Shown here: positions 7,816 through 16,780 of the stretch, piece after piece
Layout: the number at the start of each line of letters is the position of its first letter
Numbering within the stretch: position 1 is the stretch's first letter
Assembly: GCF_000571935.1 (NCBI RefSeq)
Contig: NZ_ATAX01000010.1
Span: 1 to 64,000, forward strand
From: Ruminococcus flavefaciens 007c
GTDB lineage: Bacteria > Bacillota > Clostridia > Oscillospirales > Ruminococcaceae
Reading direction: 5' to 3'
DNA length: 64,000 nucleotides
Made by a program: the position numbers and the translations under genes
The notes under the pieces: generated by a model
What the model was told of the DNA's origin: nothing
Databases searched by the model: none
Seen by the model: the letters and a program-made list of their open reading frames with translations, nothing else

Positions 7816-7844
7816 ATCATACAACGATTTAACATATCCGTCAA
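7816..7844 (-). promoter_or_regulatory. Promoter of small secreted gene 2
   Basis: -35 TTGACG (7839-7844), 17-bp spacer, -10 TATGAT (7816-7821). The TCGGCCGA palindrome core lies 11 bases downstream. Confidence 0.62.
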
Positions 7845-7868
7845 TTTCGCAGAAAGACGTATTATGAT

Positions 7869-8516
7869 TTATTCCTCCGCAATATCCGAGATTATTTTAC
7901 CTCCTTTGGAAGCATAGTACACGGGAAAAGTATTTCCGACGCTCACGCGCTTGTTCATGAATGTATGCTTGCCCATATGGACCTGTCCGCTGCTGTCTGT
8001 AAAGGTGTAGTCGCATATATAATTAGTAAAGCCCGAGCTGTCCTGCTTTACGACCATATCGGTGATAACGCCCTGAGCCAGCTGACCGTTCTTTATAAGG
8101 AAGCCCTGCTTGCTGCGCTTTTTAAGAAGCAGCGCAACGATTATTATACCTAAGAGAGCCGACAGGCCTGCCCCGATATACAGCAGCTTGCCCTCAAGCG
8201 GATCGGGCTTTCTGTAAACTTCAAAAGGATTGCTGTCGTAGACATAGCAGTCGATATGCTGACCGACAAAGGCAGACTTGCTGCCGACACCGTTGGAGAT
8301 GTTGGCGTTTATGGTCTTACCCGCGCTGTTGACGTAATCCACATTGACAGTGGCCTGCTTGCCTACCCGGACATATTGTGTAACAACGCAGTCCGTCAGA
8401 GTTCCGCCGTCGGGCGGTGTCATAGCGTTGAGTGAAAGGAAGACGAGCGCTGCCGGCAGCAGCAGAATAAAGATGAATGCTACGAACAGAGGTCCTGCCA
8501 GTGACATTTTTTTCAT
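7869..8516 (-). CDS. Membrane protein, DUF3592-like
   Basis: 215 residues. One hydrophobic segment lies near residues 10-30 and a second near 110-130 (LLYIGAGLSALLGIIIVALLLKK is its core). Between them and after them are two similar beta-rich stretches (ANISNGVGSKSAFVGQHIDCYVYD and the C-terminal HMGKHTFMNKRVSVGNTFPVYY region). The pattern of repeated 'conversion' domains around two helices resembles DUF3592 proteins of unknown function. AGGGGG precedes the ATG. Single-gene unit with its own promoter. Confidence 0.7.
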   Translation of the reverse strand: MKKMSLAGPLFVAFIFILLLPAALVFLSLNAMTPPDGGTLTDCVVTQYVRVGKQATVNVDYVNSAGKTINANISNGVGSKSAFVGQHIDCYVYDSNPFEVYRKPDPLEGKLLYIGAGLSALLGIIIVALLLKKRSKQGFLIKNGQLAQGVITDMVVKQDSSGFTNYICDYTFTDSSGQVHMGKHTFMNKRVSVGNTFPVYYASKGGKIISDIAEE

Positions 8517-8568
8517 AATGTATTCCCCCTAATAAAATACAGCCTTCAGCTGCTGATGTTATGTTTAT

Positions 8569-8597
8569 ATAATACATCAATATAGATCACTTGTCAA
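8569..8597 (-). promoter_or_regulatory. Promoter of the DUF3592-like gene
   Basis: -35 TTGACA (8592-8597), 17-bp spacer, -10 TATTAT (8569-8574). Confidence 0.68.
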
Positions 8598-8626
8598 TAA
8601 CAACTGGTAATTTTGTGCAAAAAGAT

Positions 8627-8653
8627 GAAAAAGGACGCACATAGTGCGTCCTT
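8627..8653 (-). terminator. Terminator of the transketolase operon
   Basis: A 10-bp stem AAGGACGCAC / GTGCGTCCTT (8631-8640 with 8644-8653) with a 3-base loop and a T-run on the minus strand. Confidence 0.85.
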
Positions 8654-8678
8654 GAGATCACATATTATATTTTCATCA

Positions 8679-9623
8679 TTACTTCTTGAGAGCAGCCTTT
8701 ACTGTCTTTACGATGTTCTCAGCCGAGAGGCCGAACTCCTTGAGCAGGTCAACGGCAGGACCGGAGTGTCCGAACTCGTCGTTGACACCGATCTTTACAA
8801 CGGGAACAGGACAGCACTCTGTAACAGCCTCAGCAACAGCAGAACCGAGTCCGCCGATGATGCTGTGCTCCTCAGCAGTAACGATAAGACCTGTCTCCTT
8901 GGCACACTTGCAGATGAGCTCCTTATCCAGGGGCTTGATAGTGTGGATATTGACAACTCTTGCAGAGATGCCCTCAGCCTCGAGAGTCTTTGCAGCCTCA
9001 ACAGCCTCGTTTACCATAAGACCTGTTGCAACGATGGTAACGTCCTTACCGTCCTTCATTACAACGCCCTTGCCAAGCTCGAACTTATAGCTTGCAGCGT
9101 CGTTGATAACTGGCACAGCAAGTCTGCCGAAACGCATATATACAGGGCCGTTGAAGTCGAGAGCAGCCTTTACGGCAGCCTTGGCCTCAACATCGTCGCA
9201 GGGGTTGATGATAGTCATGCCGGGGATAGTTCTCATAAGAGCGATATCCTCATTGCACTGATGTGTAGCGCCGTCCTCACCAACTGAGATACCTGCGTGT
9301 GTAGCGCCTATCTTAACATTGAGGTGGGGATAGCCGATAGAGTTTCTTACGATCTCGAAAGCTCTTCCGGCAGCGAACATAGCGAAGGTGCTTGCAAAGG
9401 GGATCTTTCCGCAGGCAGCAAGACCTGCTGCAACGCCCATCATATTAGCCTCAGCGATACCGCAGTCGAAGAAACGGTCGGGATAAGCCTTCTTGAAAAT
9501 GCCTGTCTTTGTAGCAGCAGCAAGGTCAGCATCGAGAACTATCAGGTCCTTGTACTCCTCTGCCAGCTCCTTGAGAGCCTCGCCGTAGCTTTCTCTGGTA
9601 GCCTTTTTGATTACATCTGCCAT
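8679..9623 (-). CDS. Transketolase, C-terminal subunit
   Basis: 314 residues covering the pyrimidine-binding and C-terminal transketolase domains. Seen are DLAAATKTG, the FFDCGIAEANMMGVAAGLA block with the conserved catalytic Glu, and the HAGISVGEDGATHQ loop. With the product of the gene just upstream it makes a two-chain transketolase that moves two-carbon units in the non-oxidative pentose phosphate pathway, using thiamine diphosphate. The split form is common in Firmicutes and archaea. The gap to the N-terminal subunit gene is 4 bases. Confidence 0.95.
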   Translation of the reverse strand: MADVIKKATRESYGEALKELAEEYKDLIVLDADLAAATKTGIFKKAYPDRFFDCGIAEANMMGVAAGLAACGKIPFASTFAMFAAGRAFEIVRNSIGYPHLNVKIGATHAGISVGEDGATHQCNEDIALMRTIPGMTIINPCDDVEAKAAVKAALDFNGPVYMRFGRLAVPVINDAASYKFELGKGVVMKDGKDVTIVATGLMVNEAVEAAKTLEAEGISARVVNIHTIKPLDKELICKCAKETGLIVTAEEHSIIGGLGSAVAEAVTECCPVPVVKIGVNDEFGHSGPAVDLLKEFGLSAENIVKTVKAALKK

Positions 9624-9627
9624 GATA

Positions 9628-10467
9628 TTAGTCCTCCAATTCCTTTAACTGCGCATTAAGCTCTGCCATAGCCTGGTCGTACTGCTCCTTGTTGGGAGCT
9701 GTGCCGTGCCAGCCTACCTGATTTTCCATGAATGAAACGCCCTTGCCCTTTGTTGACTTCTGGATGATAGCCACGGGCTTGTCCTTTACGGACTCAGCCT
9801 CTGTGAAGGCTCTGTCGATGTCGTCGAAGTCATGAGCGTCCATAGTGATAACGTGCCAGCCGAATGCTGCGAACTTATCTGTGATAGGCTCGGGAGAACA
9901 TACCTCGCTGATAGGTCCGTCGATCTGGAGACCGTTGTTGTCAACGATAGCAACAAGGTTTGTCAGCTTCTTGTGAGCTGCGAACATAGCAGCCTCCCAT
10001 ACCTGACCTTCCTCGATCTCGCCGTCGCCGAGGATAGCGTATACCTTGTATGACTTGCCGTCTATTTTTCCTGCCAGAGCCATACCGCAGGCTGCGGAGA
10101 TGCCCTGTCCGAGAGATCCGCTTGACATATCAACACCGGGGATATGGATACAGGGATGTCCCTGAAGGAGAGCGCCGATGTGACGGAGCGACTTGAGCTC
10201 ATCTACTGAGAAATAGCCCTTCTGAGCCAGTACCGAGTAGAGTGCGGGAGCAGTATGTCCTTTTGAGAGAACGAGACGGTCTCTCTCGGGAGCGTCGGGG
10301 TTCTTGGGATCGTTGTTCATCTTGTTGAAATAGAGATAAGTAAGGGTATCGCTTATAGAGAGCGAACCGCCGGGGTGTCCCGACTTAGCGTTATAGGTTC
10401 CTTCGATAACGCCCATTCTGACTTTGCAGGCTGTTTTCTGCAATTCCTTTTTAAGCTTTGCGTCCAT
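9628..10467 (-). CDS. Transketolase, N-terminal subunit
   Basis: 279 residues from the ATG at 10467, which has GGAGGTC just upstream; an upstream in-frame ATG at 10548 would overlap the promoter. It carries the thiamine-diphosphate domain: GHPGGSLSISDTLTYLYF near the start and the cofactor motif GDGEIEEGQVWEA ... VDNNGLQIDG. It pairs with the C-terminal subunit encoded directly downstream to form one active enzyme. Confidence 0.95.
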   Translation of the reverse strand: MDAKLKKELQKTACKVRMGVIEGTYNAKSGHPGGSLSISDTLTYLYFNKMNNDPKNPDAPERDRLVLSKGHTAPALYSVLAQKGYFSVDELKSLRHIGALLQGHPCIHIPGVDMSSGSLGQGISAACGMALAGKIDGKSYKVYAILGDGEIEEGQVWEAAMFAAHKKLTNLVAIVDNNGLQIDGPISEVCSPEPITDKFAAFGWHVITMDAHDFDDIDRAFTEAESVKDKPVAIIQKSTKGKGVSFMENQVGWHGTAPNKEQYDQAMAELNAQLKELED

Positions 10468-10530
10468 ATTGACCTCCATGATTTTATTTGACGGCTCATG
10501 CCGCGATTTACCTGAAACCGAGAATATCCA

Positions 10531-10542
10531 GTGCATATGCAC
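10531..10542. promoter_or_regulatory. 12-bp palindrome at the transketolase transcription start
   Basis: GTGCATATGCAC lies directly downstream of the -10 box, at or just after the expected start of transcription. It could be an operator. Short palindromes occur by chance, so this is tentative. Confidence 0.35.
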
Positions 10543-10549
10543 ATACATA

Positions 10550-10578
10550 ATTATAGCGCAAAAAACGCCTCATTGCAA
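10550..10578 (-). promoter_or_regulatory. Promoter of the transketolase operon
   Basis: -35 TTGCAA (10573-10578), 17-bp spacer, -10 TATAAT (10550-10555) on the minus strand. Confidence 0.68.
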
Positions 10579-10596
10579 GACTTTTCTTGCTCACTA

Positions 10597-10920
10597 TCAT
10601 CTGAACATCATCATGATGAATACTATGATATAGAATATGAAGAAACCCGTGCAGACTATTGCGGGGAATGAGATCAGCATTTTGTTCTGCTTCTCGTGAA
10701 GAGTTCCCTTGAGTCTTAAAGCCTTCATAAGAAAGAGCGATGCTCCCCATATGGGAAGAGTCCATGCCGCAAGGCCTAACCTTGCGATATCGCTCACAGT
10801 GAAGTTAGCCGTGTCGTACGTGCTTTCTCCGCTGACGCTGCTGTATACGAGCAGCGCAAGAAGTCCCAGAGCCACAATGACTTCGATGACATAAATACTT
10901 ATTGCCGCCTTCTTTTTCAT
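10597..10920 (-). CDS. Small membrane protein of unknown function
   Basis: 107 residues with three predicted membrane segments: about 7-27 (ISIYVIEVIVALGLLALLVY), about 48-65 (LAAWTLPIWGASLFLMKAL) and about 84-105. Charged KALRLKGTLHEKQNK lies between the second and third. No family recognised. It starts 4 bases after the HAD gene on the minus strand, so it is probably co-transcribed with it. Confidence 0.65.
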   Translation of the reverse strand: MKKKAAISIYVIEVIVALGLLALLVYSSVSGESTYDTANFTVSDIARLGLAAWTLPIWGASLFLMKALRLKGTLHEKQNKMLISFPAIVCTGFFIFYIIVFIMMMFR

Positions 10921-10924
10921 TGTT

Positions 10925-11746
10925 CTACATTTTGCACCTTTCGATTATATAGTCTATAAGTTCCGCAACTGCGCCCTCGTCATTGGTGCGTGAGAGCACG
11001 AGATCTGCCTTTGATTTTACGGAGTCCTCCGCATTGGCAGGGCAGGCTCCCACATCAGCTTCGACTATCATCTCTATATCGTTGTCGAAGTCGCCGACGG
11101 ACACGAAGGTGCAGCCCTCCATGCCTTTCAGTTTGCGGTATTCCGCCAGAGCCGAGCCCTTGCTCACGCCCTGAGGGAGCATTTCAAGAAATATTTCCGA
11201 GGACTTTACGAAATCCACGTCCTCATAGTTTAGCTTCCTTACAAGGAGCTGCATATGCTCCACGTCCTCGGGAGCAAGTGAGAAAAGCACCTTTAGCCAG
11301 CCGCCGTCCTCGATGTCGGCAAGCTCCGCATAATTTGGGATTATGCCGCAGAGCCTGGTATGCAGCTGCTGATAATCGGTATTGCTGAAAACGTAGGTGC
11401 CCTCGGTCTTCAGCACCTCTCCGCCTGCACAGGGCATGAGCTCCAGAAGCTCCGCTGTGTATTCCTTTGCCCTGAGGGTAAGAGGGTGGGTGTAGAGCGT
11501 CTCTCCGCTGATATAATCATGGATAGCCGCGCCGTTGTACATTATTATAGGGTATTTCAGCCCGATTATGCTGCGGAACTGGTCAAAGGACTGGATAGTC
11601 CGCCCCGTAGCCACCGTAAACCTTCCTCCCAGCGCAGTAAAGCGTTCAATGGCTTCCCTGTCCGCAGGGGTTATTTCCTTACGGCTGTTGAGGAGGGTGC
11701 CGTCCATGTCACTGAGCAGCACAACTCTCGATATATCTTCAAACAA
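10925..11746 (-). CDS. Cof-type HAD-superfamily phosphatase
   Basis: About 273 residues if it starts at the TTG at 11746, which has AGGAG correctly spaced upstream; earlier in-frame starts lie inside rluD. HAD motif I is LLSDMDGTLL, followed by RFTVATGRT (motif II). The C-terminal VGDFDNDIEMI holds the motif IV aspartates, with a C2 cap typical of Cof/YidA enzymes. These dephosphorylate sugar phosphates or cofactors; the substrate is not predictable. It begins 10 bases after the rluD stop. Confidence 0.85.
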   Translation of the reverse strand: MFEDISRVVLLSDMDGTLLNSRKEITPADREAIERFTALGGRFTVATGRTIQSFDQFRSIIGLKYPIIMYNGAAIHDYISGETLYTHPLTLRAKEYTAELLELMPCAGGEVLKTEGTYVFSNTDYQQLHTRLCGIIPNYAELADIEDGGWLKVLFSLAPEDVEHMQLLVRKLNYEDVDFVKSSEIFLEMLPQGVSKGSALAEYRKLKGMEGCTFVSVGDFDNDIEMIVEADVGACPANAEDSVKSKADLVLSRTNDEGAVAELIDYIIERCKM

Positions 11747-11756
11747 AGTATCACTC

Positions 11757-12671
11757 CTACATTTTTTCAAGCTTTGCCAGCACCGACCTGAAGTAATCGG
11801 GGAGCTCGCTGGTGAATTCCATATACTCACCTGTTGAGGGGTGGATAAAGCCTATCCTGCGTGCATGGAGGCACTGTCCCTCGAGGCCTTTGTATGGCTT
11901 TCCGTAGACGTCGTCTCCAAGGACGGGATGGCCAATATAGCTCAGGTGGACACGTATCTGATGAGTACGTCCGGTTTCCAGCCGAAGCCTCACATGAGCG
12001 TAGCCGCCGTACTGCTTTATGACGCTGTAATGAGTCACCGCATTGCGCGAATTTTCGGAAGTTACGCACATTTTCTTGCGGTCTGTCCTATGCCGTCCGA
12101 TAGGAGCGTCCACAGTTCCCTCGGTCTCCTTGAAATAGCCGCAGGCAACCGCCTCGTACTCACGGGTGAAGCTGTGAGCCTTTATCTGCTCGGCAAGCTT
12201 CAGGTGTGAGGCATCGTTTTTTGCCACTATGAGAAGTCCGCTGGTGTTCTTGTCTATGCGGTGAACGATACCCGGACGGATGACTCCGTTTATGCCCGAA
12301 AGGCTGTCTCCGCAGTGATGAAGGAGAGCGTTCACGAGGGTGCCCGTATAATTACCGTGAGCAGGATGGACCACCATGCCCTTTGGCTTGTTCACAACGA
12401 GAAGGTCGTCGTCCTCATAGACGATGTCCAGGGGTATCTCCTCGGGAACAGCGTCCATATGCTGAGGCTCGGGTATTTCCACAGTAATCTGATCTCCTGC
12501 CTTCAGCTTGCAGTTCTTGCTTACTGCCCTGCCGCCCACCAGCACGAGTCCCTTTTCTATAAGTCCCTGTACTGCCGAGCGCGTAAGCTCAGCAATATTG
12601 TCCGAAATATACTTGTCGATACGGCTTCCCGCGTCATCGTCCGAAGCCGTGAGTATCACCTGCTCATTCAT
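11757..12671 (-). CDS. rluD: RluD/RluA-family rRNA pseudouridine synthase (YlyB type)
   Basis: 304 residues from the ATG at 12671, which overlaps the lspA stop by 8 bases. An N-terminal S4 domain (SRIDKYISDNIAELTRSAVQGLIEKG) is followed by the synthase domain. The catalytic Asp is in HRIDKNTSGLL, after RPGIVHR. It isomerises uridine in large-subunit rRNA, probably in the helix 69 region for RluD-like members. The lspA-rluD order matches lspA-ylyB of Bacillus. Confidence 0.93.
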   Translation of the reverse strand: MNEQVILTASDDDAGSRIDKYISDNIAELTRSAVQGLIEKGLVLVGGRAVSKNCKLKAGDQITVEIPEPQHMDAVPEEIPLDIVYEDDDLLVVNKPKGMVVHPAHGNYTGTLVNALLHHCGDSLSGINGVIRPGIVHRIDKNTSGLLIVAKNDASHLKLAEQIKAHSFTREYEAVACGYFKETEGTVDAPIGRHRTDRKKMCVTSENSRNAVTHYSVIKQYGGYAHVRLRLETGRTHQIRVHLSYIGHPVLGDDVYGKPYKGLEGQCLHARRIGFIHPSTGEYMEFTSELPDYFRSVLAKLEKM

Positions 12672-13173
12672 TTTCTTCTGCCTTTGCCGCCTCGGCTTTT
12701 TTCTTCTTTTCCAGCTTGGGGTCAATGAAGAGAGCATACCAGAGAAGGAGCACGAAGGCCACTGTAACGCATATATCCGCTACATTGAATATGGCAAAAT
12801 GGAAGAGCTTCACCTCGAACATATCCACTACATACGAAAATCTGAAGCGGTCGATGAGGTTGCCGATACCGCCTGCGATGAACAGTGCAAGAGCTACATC
12901 AAGGAGCTTTGAACGGCGATATACCTTAAAGAGCAGAATGATGCCGCCTATGACCACAAGGGAAGTGAAGCCGATGAGGAACCAGCGCTGTCCCGACATA
13001 CTGCCGAAGATTGCGCCGTCGTTCTCAAGGTAGGTTAGATCAATGATCTTACGGCTCCCGATATGGATGAACTCCATACTTCCCACAGGCTTGAGCTCAT
13101 GTATCGCCCAGTATTTTACGAGCTGATCCGCTGCAATAAGAACGACGATCAGCACCCCGAGAATTATTGCCAT
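12664..13173 (-). CDS. lspA: Lipoprotein signal peptidase (signal peptidase II)
   Basis: 169 residues, four membrane helices and a charged C-terminal tail (KKKKAEAAKAEENE). The catalytic aspartates are in GGIGNLIDRF and FNVADICVTV, and ADQLVKYWA lies in helix 1. It cuts prolipoproteins at the lipobox. Likely substrates encoded in this window are the lipoproteins at 29426-30208 and 33922-34770. Confidence 0.97.
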   Translation of the reverse strand: MAIILGVLIVVLIAADQLVKYWAIHELKPVGSMEFIHIGSRKIIDLTYLENDGAIFGSMSGQRWFLIGFTSLVVIGGIILLFKVYRRSKLLDVALALFIAGGIGNLIDRFRFSYVVDMFEVKLFHFAIFNVADICVTVAFVLLLWYALFIDPKLEKKKKAEAAKAEENE

Positions 13174-13197
13174 GTGGATTTATCCTTTCAATAAGAC

Positions 13198-13226
13198 TGC
13201 CTGCCGACCAGATGAGCCGACAGGCA
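13198..13226 (-). other. Hairpin upstream of lspA
   Basis: On the minus strand a 9-bp stem (with one G-U pair; 13198-13206 with 13218-13226) sits just before the lspA ribosome-binding site. It may end read-through from ileS or structure the lspA leader. Confidence 0.4.
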
Positions 13227-13240
13227 ATATAGTACAGATT

Positions 13241-13274
13241 ATAGCAAACGATAAAAACTTTTAGCGTTTGCTAT
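13241..13274. other. Inverted repeat in the ileS-lspA spacer
   Basis: A perfect 10-bp stem ATAGCAAACG / CGTTTGCTAT with a 14-base loop and no T-run. The 200-base spacer between ileS and lspA otherwise shows no gene. Confidence 0.45.
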
Positions 13275-13372
13275 TTGCCGATCCGCACGAAGCAAGCTTT
13301 AGTTTGCGTATGTGCGAGGCACTTTTAATCATTTATTATAGTGAACGTCAATTCTTTTGAAGTTCAATATAA

Positions 13373-16153
13373 TTACGCTTCTACTGCGACAGCACATCTC
13401 TCGCAGAGAGTAGGATGTGTATGATTTGTGCCGACGTACTTGCTGAAGCACCAGCAGCGCTCGCACTTCTCGCCTTCTGCCTTGACTACTTCATATACGC
13501 CTTCATAGTGGTCATTTACTACTTCAACGTCTGAAACGATGAGGATATCCTTCAGTTCAGCTGCATGATCCTTTAAACTGTTATACATTCTCTCGTCATC
13601 ATGGTGTATGATGATCTTAGCTTCAAGAGATTTACCGATAAACTTTTCGTTTCTCTTTACTTCGAGAACTGCATTTACAGCGTTTCTGACGTTCTGGAAA
13701 TTCCACCATTTAGCTATGAAGTCATCAGTAAATTCAATTCCTGATTTCTCGGGCATCTGGTTGAGGAATACACTTTCCTTGTCGTCGCTTGCCGAATGAG
13801 GCATGAACTGCCATATCTCCTCGGCTGTGAATGAAATGATAGGTGCGGCAAGTCTTGTTATCGCACTGAGAATACGATACATTGCCGTCTGAGCTGCGCG
13901 GCGGAGAACAGAGTCCTCCTTCTCGCAGTAAAGTCTGTCCTTGATGATATCAAGGTAGAAATTGGACATATCGATTACGCAGAAATTATGGAGTGCGTGA
14001 AGAGCGATATGGAAATCGAATGCGTCATAGCCTTCCTTCATCTTGTCGATGAGGTTGTCAAGCTTCATGAGAGCCCATTTATCCAGCTCTGTGAGCTGAT
14101 CGTCGTTTACGCTGTCCTTGTCAGGATCGAAGCCAGCGCCGTTGCCCAGGTTTCCGAGGATGAAACGAGCAGTATTTCTTATCTTCTTGTAAGCGTCTGA
14201 AAGCTGGCTGAGGATAGGCTTGGATATACGTATATCGCTGTGGTAGTCTGAAGAAGCTGCCCACAGACGGAGGATATCCGCACCGTACTGCTCTGTGATC
14301 TCACTGGGATCGATACCGTTTCCGAGGGACTTGTGCATAGCCTTGCCCTCGCCGTCAACTACCCAGCCGTGGGTGCAGACAGCCTTATATGGAGACTGTC
14401 CCTTGTATACAACAGATGTAAGGAGTGATGACTGGAACCAGCCTCTGTACTGGTCAGCACCCTCGAGATAGAGGTCTGCAGGCCATGTAAGACTCGGGAA
14501 GTCCTTTCCTTCCATAACAGATGTATGGGATACACCGCTGTCGAACCATACGTCCATGATGTCGTATTCCTTTGTGAACTCACCGCAGCCGCATTCGCAC
14601 TTGACGCTTGCGGGGATAAACTCACTTGTATCCTTTATCCACCATGCGTCGCTGCCTTCCTTGCGGAAGAGCTCGGAGATAGCGGAGATAGTCTCGTCGT
14701 TGCAGATAGGCTTGCCGCAGTCCTTGCAGTAAACAACAGGGATAGGAACTCCCCATGTTCTCTGACGGGAAATACACCAGTCGCTTCTGTCGCGTACCAT
14801 GCCCTTGATTCTGTCCTCGCCCCACTCAGGAATCCACTGAACAGACTCGATAGCCTTGATAGCGTCATCCTTGAAGCCGTTTACGGAGCAGAACCACTGT
14901 TCGGTAGCTCTGTATATGATAGGACTGTTACATCTCCAGCAGTGAGGATACTGGTGGACGATCTTCTGAGTTGCCAGCATAGCGCCCAGCTCTGTGAGCT
15001 TTGCAGCGATAGCCTTATTGGCCTGATCTGTGTCCATGCCCTCGAACTCACCTGCCTCAGCAGTCTGCTTGCCCTTTGAGTCAACGCATACGATGATACC
15101 GATATCGTCGTACTTCTTGCACACCTCAAAGTCCTCTACACCGTAACCTGGAGCAGTATGTACGCATCCCGTACCGCTTTCGAGAGTAACGTGATCGCCT
15201 ACGATTATGGGTGAGAGACGGTCATAGAGAGGGTGCTTAGTCTTCATGCCCTCAAGCTCTGCGCCTGTGAAGATATGGTCTGTGGTATAATCTGTGATAC
15301 CGGCAATCTCCATAGTAGTCTTTACAAGCTCCTCGGCCATTACGTAGTACTCATCGCCTACGTGAACGAGAGTGTAGTTGTACTCGGGACCGAGGCATAT
15401 AGCCAGGTTGCCTGGGATAGTCCATGTGGTTGTTGTCCAGATAACGAAGTATATCTTTGAAAGGTCAAGTCCGAGGCCTGTGAAGATGCCCTTGTCGTCG
15501 GTAACGTTGAACTTGACATAGATAGAATAACATGGATCGTTGGAGTATTCGATCTCAGCCTCTGCCAGAGCTGTATTACAGTCAGGGCACCAGTAAACAG
15601 GCTTGAGGCCCTTGTACATATAGCCCTTCTTTACCATTGAGCCGAATACCTCAACCTGCTTTGCCTCATACTCGGGGCGGAGAGTCAGGTAAGGATAGTC
15701 ATAGTCGCCCAGTGAGCCCAGTCTCTTGAAGCCCTTCATCTGGTTAGCGACCTGTGTCATAGCGTATTCACGGCAGTGCTTTCTGAGATCAACAGCAGGG
15801 ATAGCACCGTTCTCAACGCCTATGGCCTTCATAGCCTTCAGCTCGATAGGAAGGCCGTGAGTGTCCCAGCCGGGAACGTATGGAGCACAGAAACCGCTCA
15901 TATTCTTATACTTTACGATGAAGTCCTTGAGGGACTTATTGAGGGCGTGACCCAGATGGATCTCTCCGTTGGCATAGGGAGGTCCGTCGTGAAGAATATA
16001 AGAGGGCTTGCCCTTATTCTTCTCTATCATCTTGTAATAGAGGCGTTCATCTTCCCATTTTTTGAGAGTATCGGGCTCTCTCTTAGGCAGATTTCCTCTC
16101 ATGGGGAATTCTGTCTGCGGTAAATTAAGAGTACTGTTATAATCCTGTGCCAT
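13373..16153 (-). CDS. ileS: Isoleucyl-tRNA synthetase
   Basis: 926 residues, the usual length for the bacterial form. The HIGH motif is HLGH in GEIHLGHALNKSLKDF, and the KMSKS position reads AMHKS in KAMHKSLGN. The CP1 editing domain (TTTTWTIPGNLAICLGPEYN) and a C-terminal four-Cys zinc finger (CERCWCF ... LCERCAVAV) are present. It charges tRNA-Ile. It follows divIVA by 61 bases, in the Bacillus order divIVA-ileS-lspA-rluD. I found no T-box leader in front of it. Confidence 0.98.
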   Translation of the reverse strand: MAQDYNSTLNLPQTEFPMRGNLPKREPDTLKKWEDERLYYKMIEKNKGKPSYILHDGPPYANGEIHLGHALNKSLKDFIVKYKNMSGFCAPYVPGWDTHGLPIELKAMKAIGVENGAIPAVDLRKHCREYAMTQVANQMKGFKRLGSLGDYDYPYLTLRPEYEAKQVEVFGSMVKKGYMYKGLKPVYWCPDCNTALAEAEIEYSNDPCYSIYVKFNVTDDKGIFTGLGLDLSKIYFVIWTTTTWTIPGNLAICLGPEYNYTLVHVGDEYYVMAEELVKTTMEIAGITDYTTDHIFTGAELEGMKTKHPLYDRLSPIIVGDHVTLESGTGCVHTAPGYGVEDFEVCKKYDDIGIIVCVDSKGKQTAEAGEFEGMDTDQANKAIAAKLTELGAMLATQKIVHQYPHCWRCNSPIIYRATEQWFCSVNGFKDDAIKAIESVQWIPEWGEDRIKGMVRDRSDWCISRQRTWGVPIPVVYCKDCGKPICNDETISAISELFRKEGSDAWWIKDTSEFIPASVKCECGCGEFTKEYDIMDVWFDSGVSHTSVMEGKDFPSLTWPADLYLEGADQYRGWFQSSLLTSVVYKGQSPYKAVCTHGWVVDGEGKAMHKSLGNGIDPSEITEQYGADILRLWAASSDYHSDIRISKPILSQLSDAYKKIRNTARFILGNLGNGAGFDPDKDSVNDDQLTELDKWALMKLDNLIDKMKEGYDAFDFHIALHALHNFCVIDMSNFYLDIIKDRLYCEKEDSVLRRAAQTAMYRILSAITRLAAPIISFTAEEIWQFMPHSASDDKESVFLNQMPEKSGIEFTDDFIAKWWNFQNVRNAVNAVLEVKRNEKFIGKSLEAKIIIHHDDERMYNSLKDHAAELKDILIVSDVEVVNDHYEGVYEVVKAEGEKCERCWCFSKYVGTNHTHPTLCERCAVAVEA

Positions 16154-16214
16154 ACTATCTGATCCCCCGTTCTAAGGCCTAAGGGATCCTCCTTTCGATC
16201 TTTTTAATTGTTGA

Positions 16215-16769
16215 TTATTCTTCTGTTTCGGCAGCAACGGCTGCAGCGATCTCTTCAGCTGTCTGAGCGTCGTCGTCCGAAGGCTCGTCAAAGGTCTCGG
16301 GCATTGAAGATATGAGCTCGAGGTGGCTCTTGTACATATCGAAGAGGCTCTTCTTGAAGTCTGCTACCTGCTGCTGAGCTTCGATGAGAGCTTCCTTCTC
16401 CTTGGCGATCTCCTCGCGGTTCTTCTCCATAGCCTCAGCGTGCTGACGTACAGCCTCATCCTCGAGAGCGTCTGCCTTTGCCTGAGCCTCTGCGATGATC
16501 TGCTCGGCCTTCTCGTTAGCCTCGTTGAGTACCTGATGGCCCTGCTTCTGAGCGCCCAGGAGAGCGTCCTTGAGAGCGTCCTCATCTCTCATATATTCTC
16601 TTACCTTATCGGCAAGCACCTGTATCTTGCTGTTGGCCTCTGCACGCTCGCGCTCCATTTCGTCGAGCTCGGCCTCCAACTGATTGAGGAATTCGTCTAT
16701 TTCTTCCTGCTTATATCCGAATGCTGCCTTTTCAAATCTTTTATTTCTGACGTCCTTTGAAGTTATCAT
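16215..16769 (-). CDS. divIVA: DivIVA cell-division/polarity protein
   Basis: About 184 residues from the ATG at 16769 (AGAGGTGA upstream); the earlier in-frame ATG at 17003 lies inside ylmH. The N-terminal membrane-curvature-sensing domain reads TSKDVRNKRFEKAAFGYKQE. A long Glu/Ala-rich coiled coil (about residues 30-140) and an acidic tail follow. It marks poles and septa and links to SepF-dependent division. Placed between ylmH and ileS, as in other Firmicutes. Confidence 0.95.
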   Translation of the reverse strand: MITSKDVRNKRFEKAAFGYKQEEIDEFLNQLEAELDEMERERAEANSKIQVLADKVREYMRDEDALKDALLGAQKQGHQVLNEANEKAEQIIAEAQAKADALEDEAVRQHAEAMEKNREEIAKEKEALIEAQQQVADFKKSLFDMYKSHLELISSMPETFDEPSDDDAQTAEEIAAAVAAETEE

Positions 16770-16780
16770 TTCATTCACCT

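Noticed and set aside
13174-13372. tRNA gene or riboswitch in the ileS-lspA spacer
   Set aside because: The hairpins do not form a cloverleaf and no known aptamer motif is visible.
16154-16214. T-box riboswitch in front of ileS
   Set aside because: The spacer from divIVA is only 61 bases and lacks the AGGGTGG-type T-box sequence and an antiterminator.
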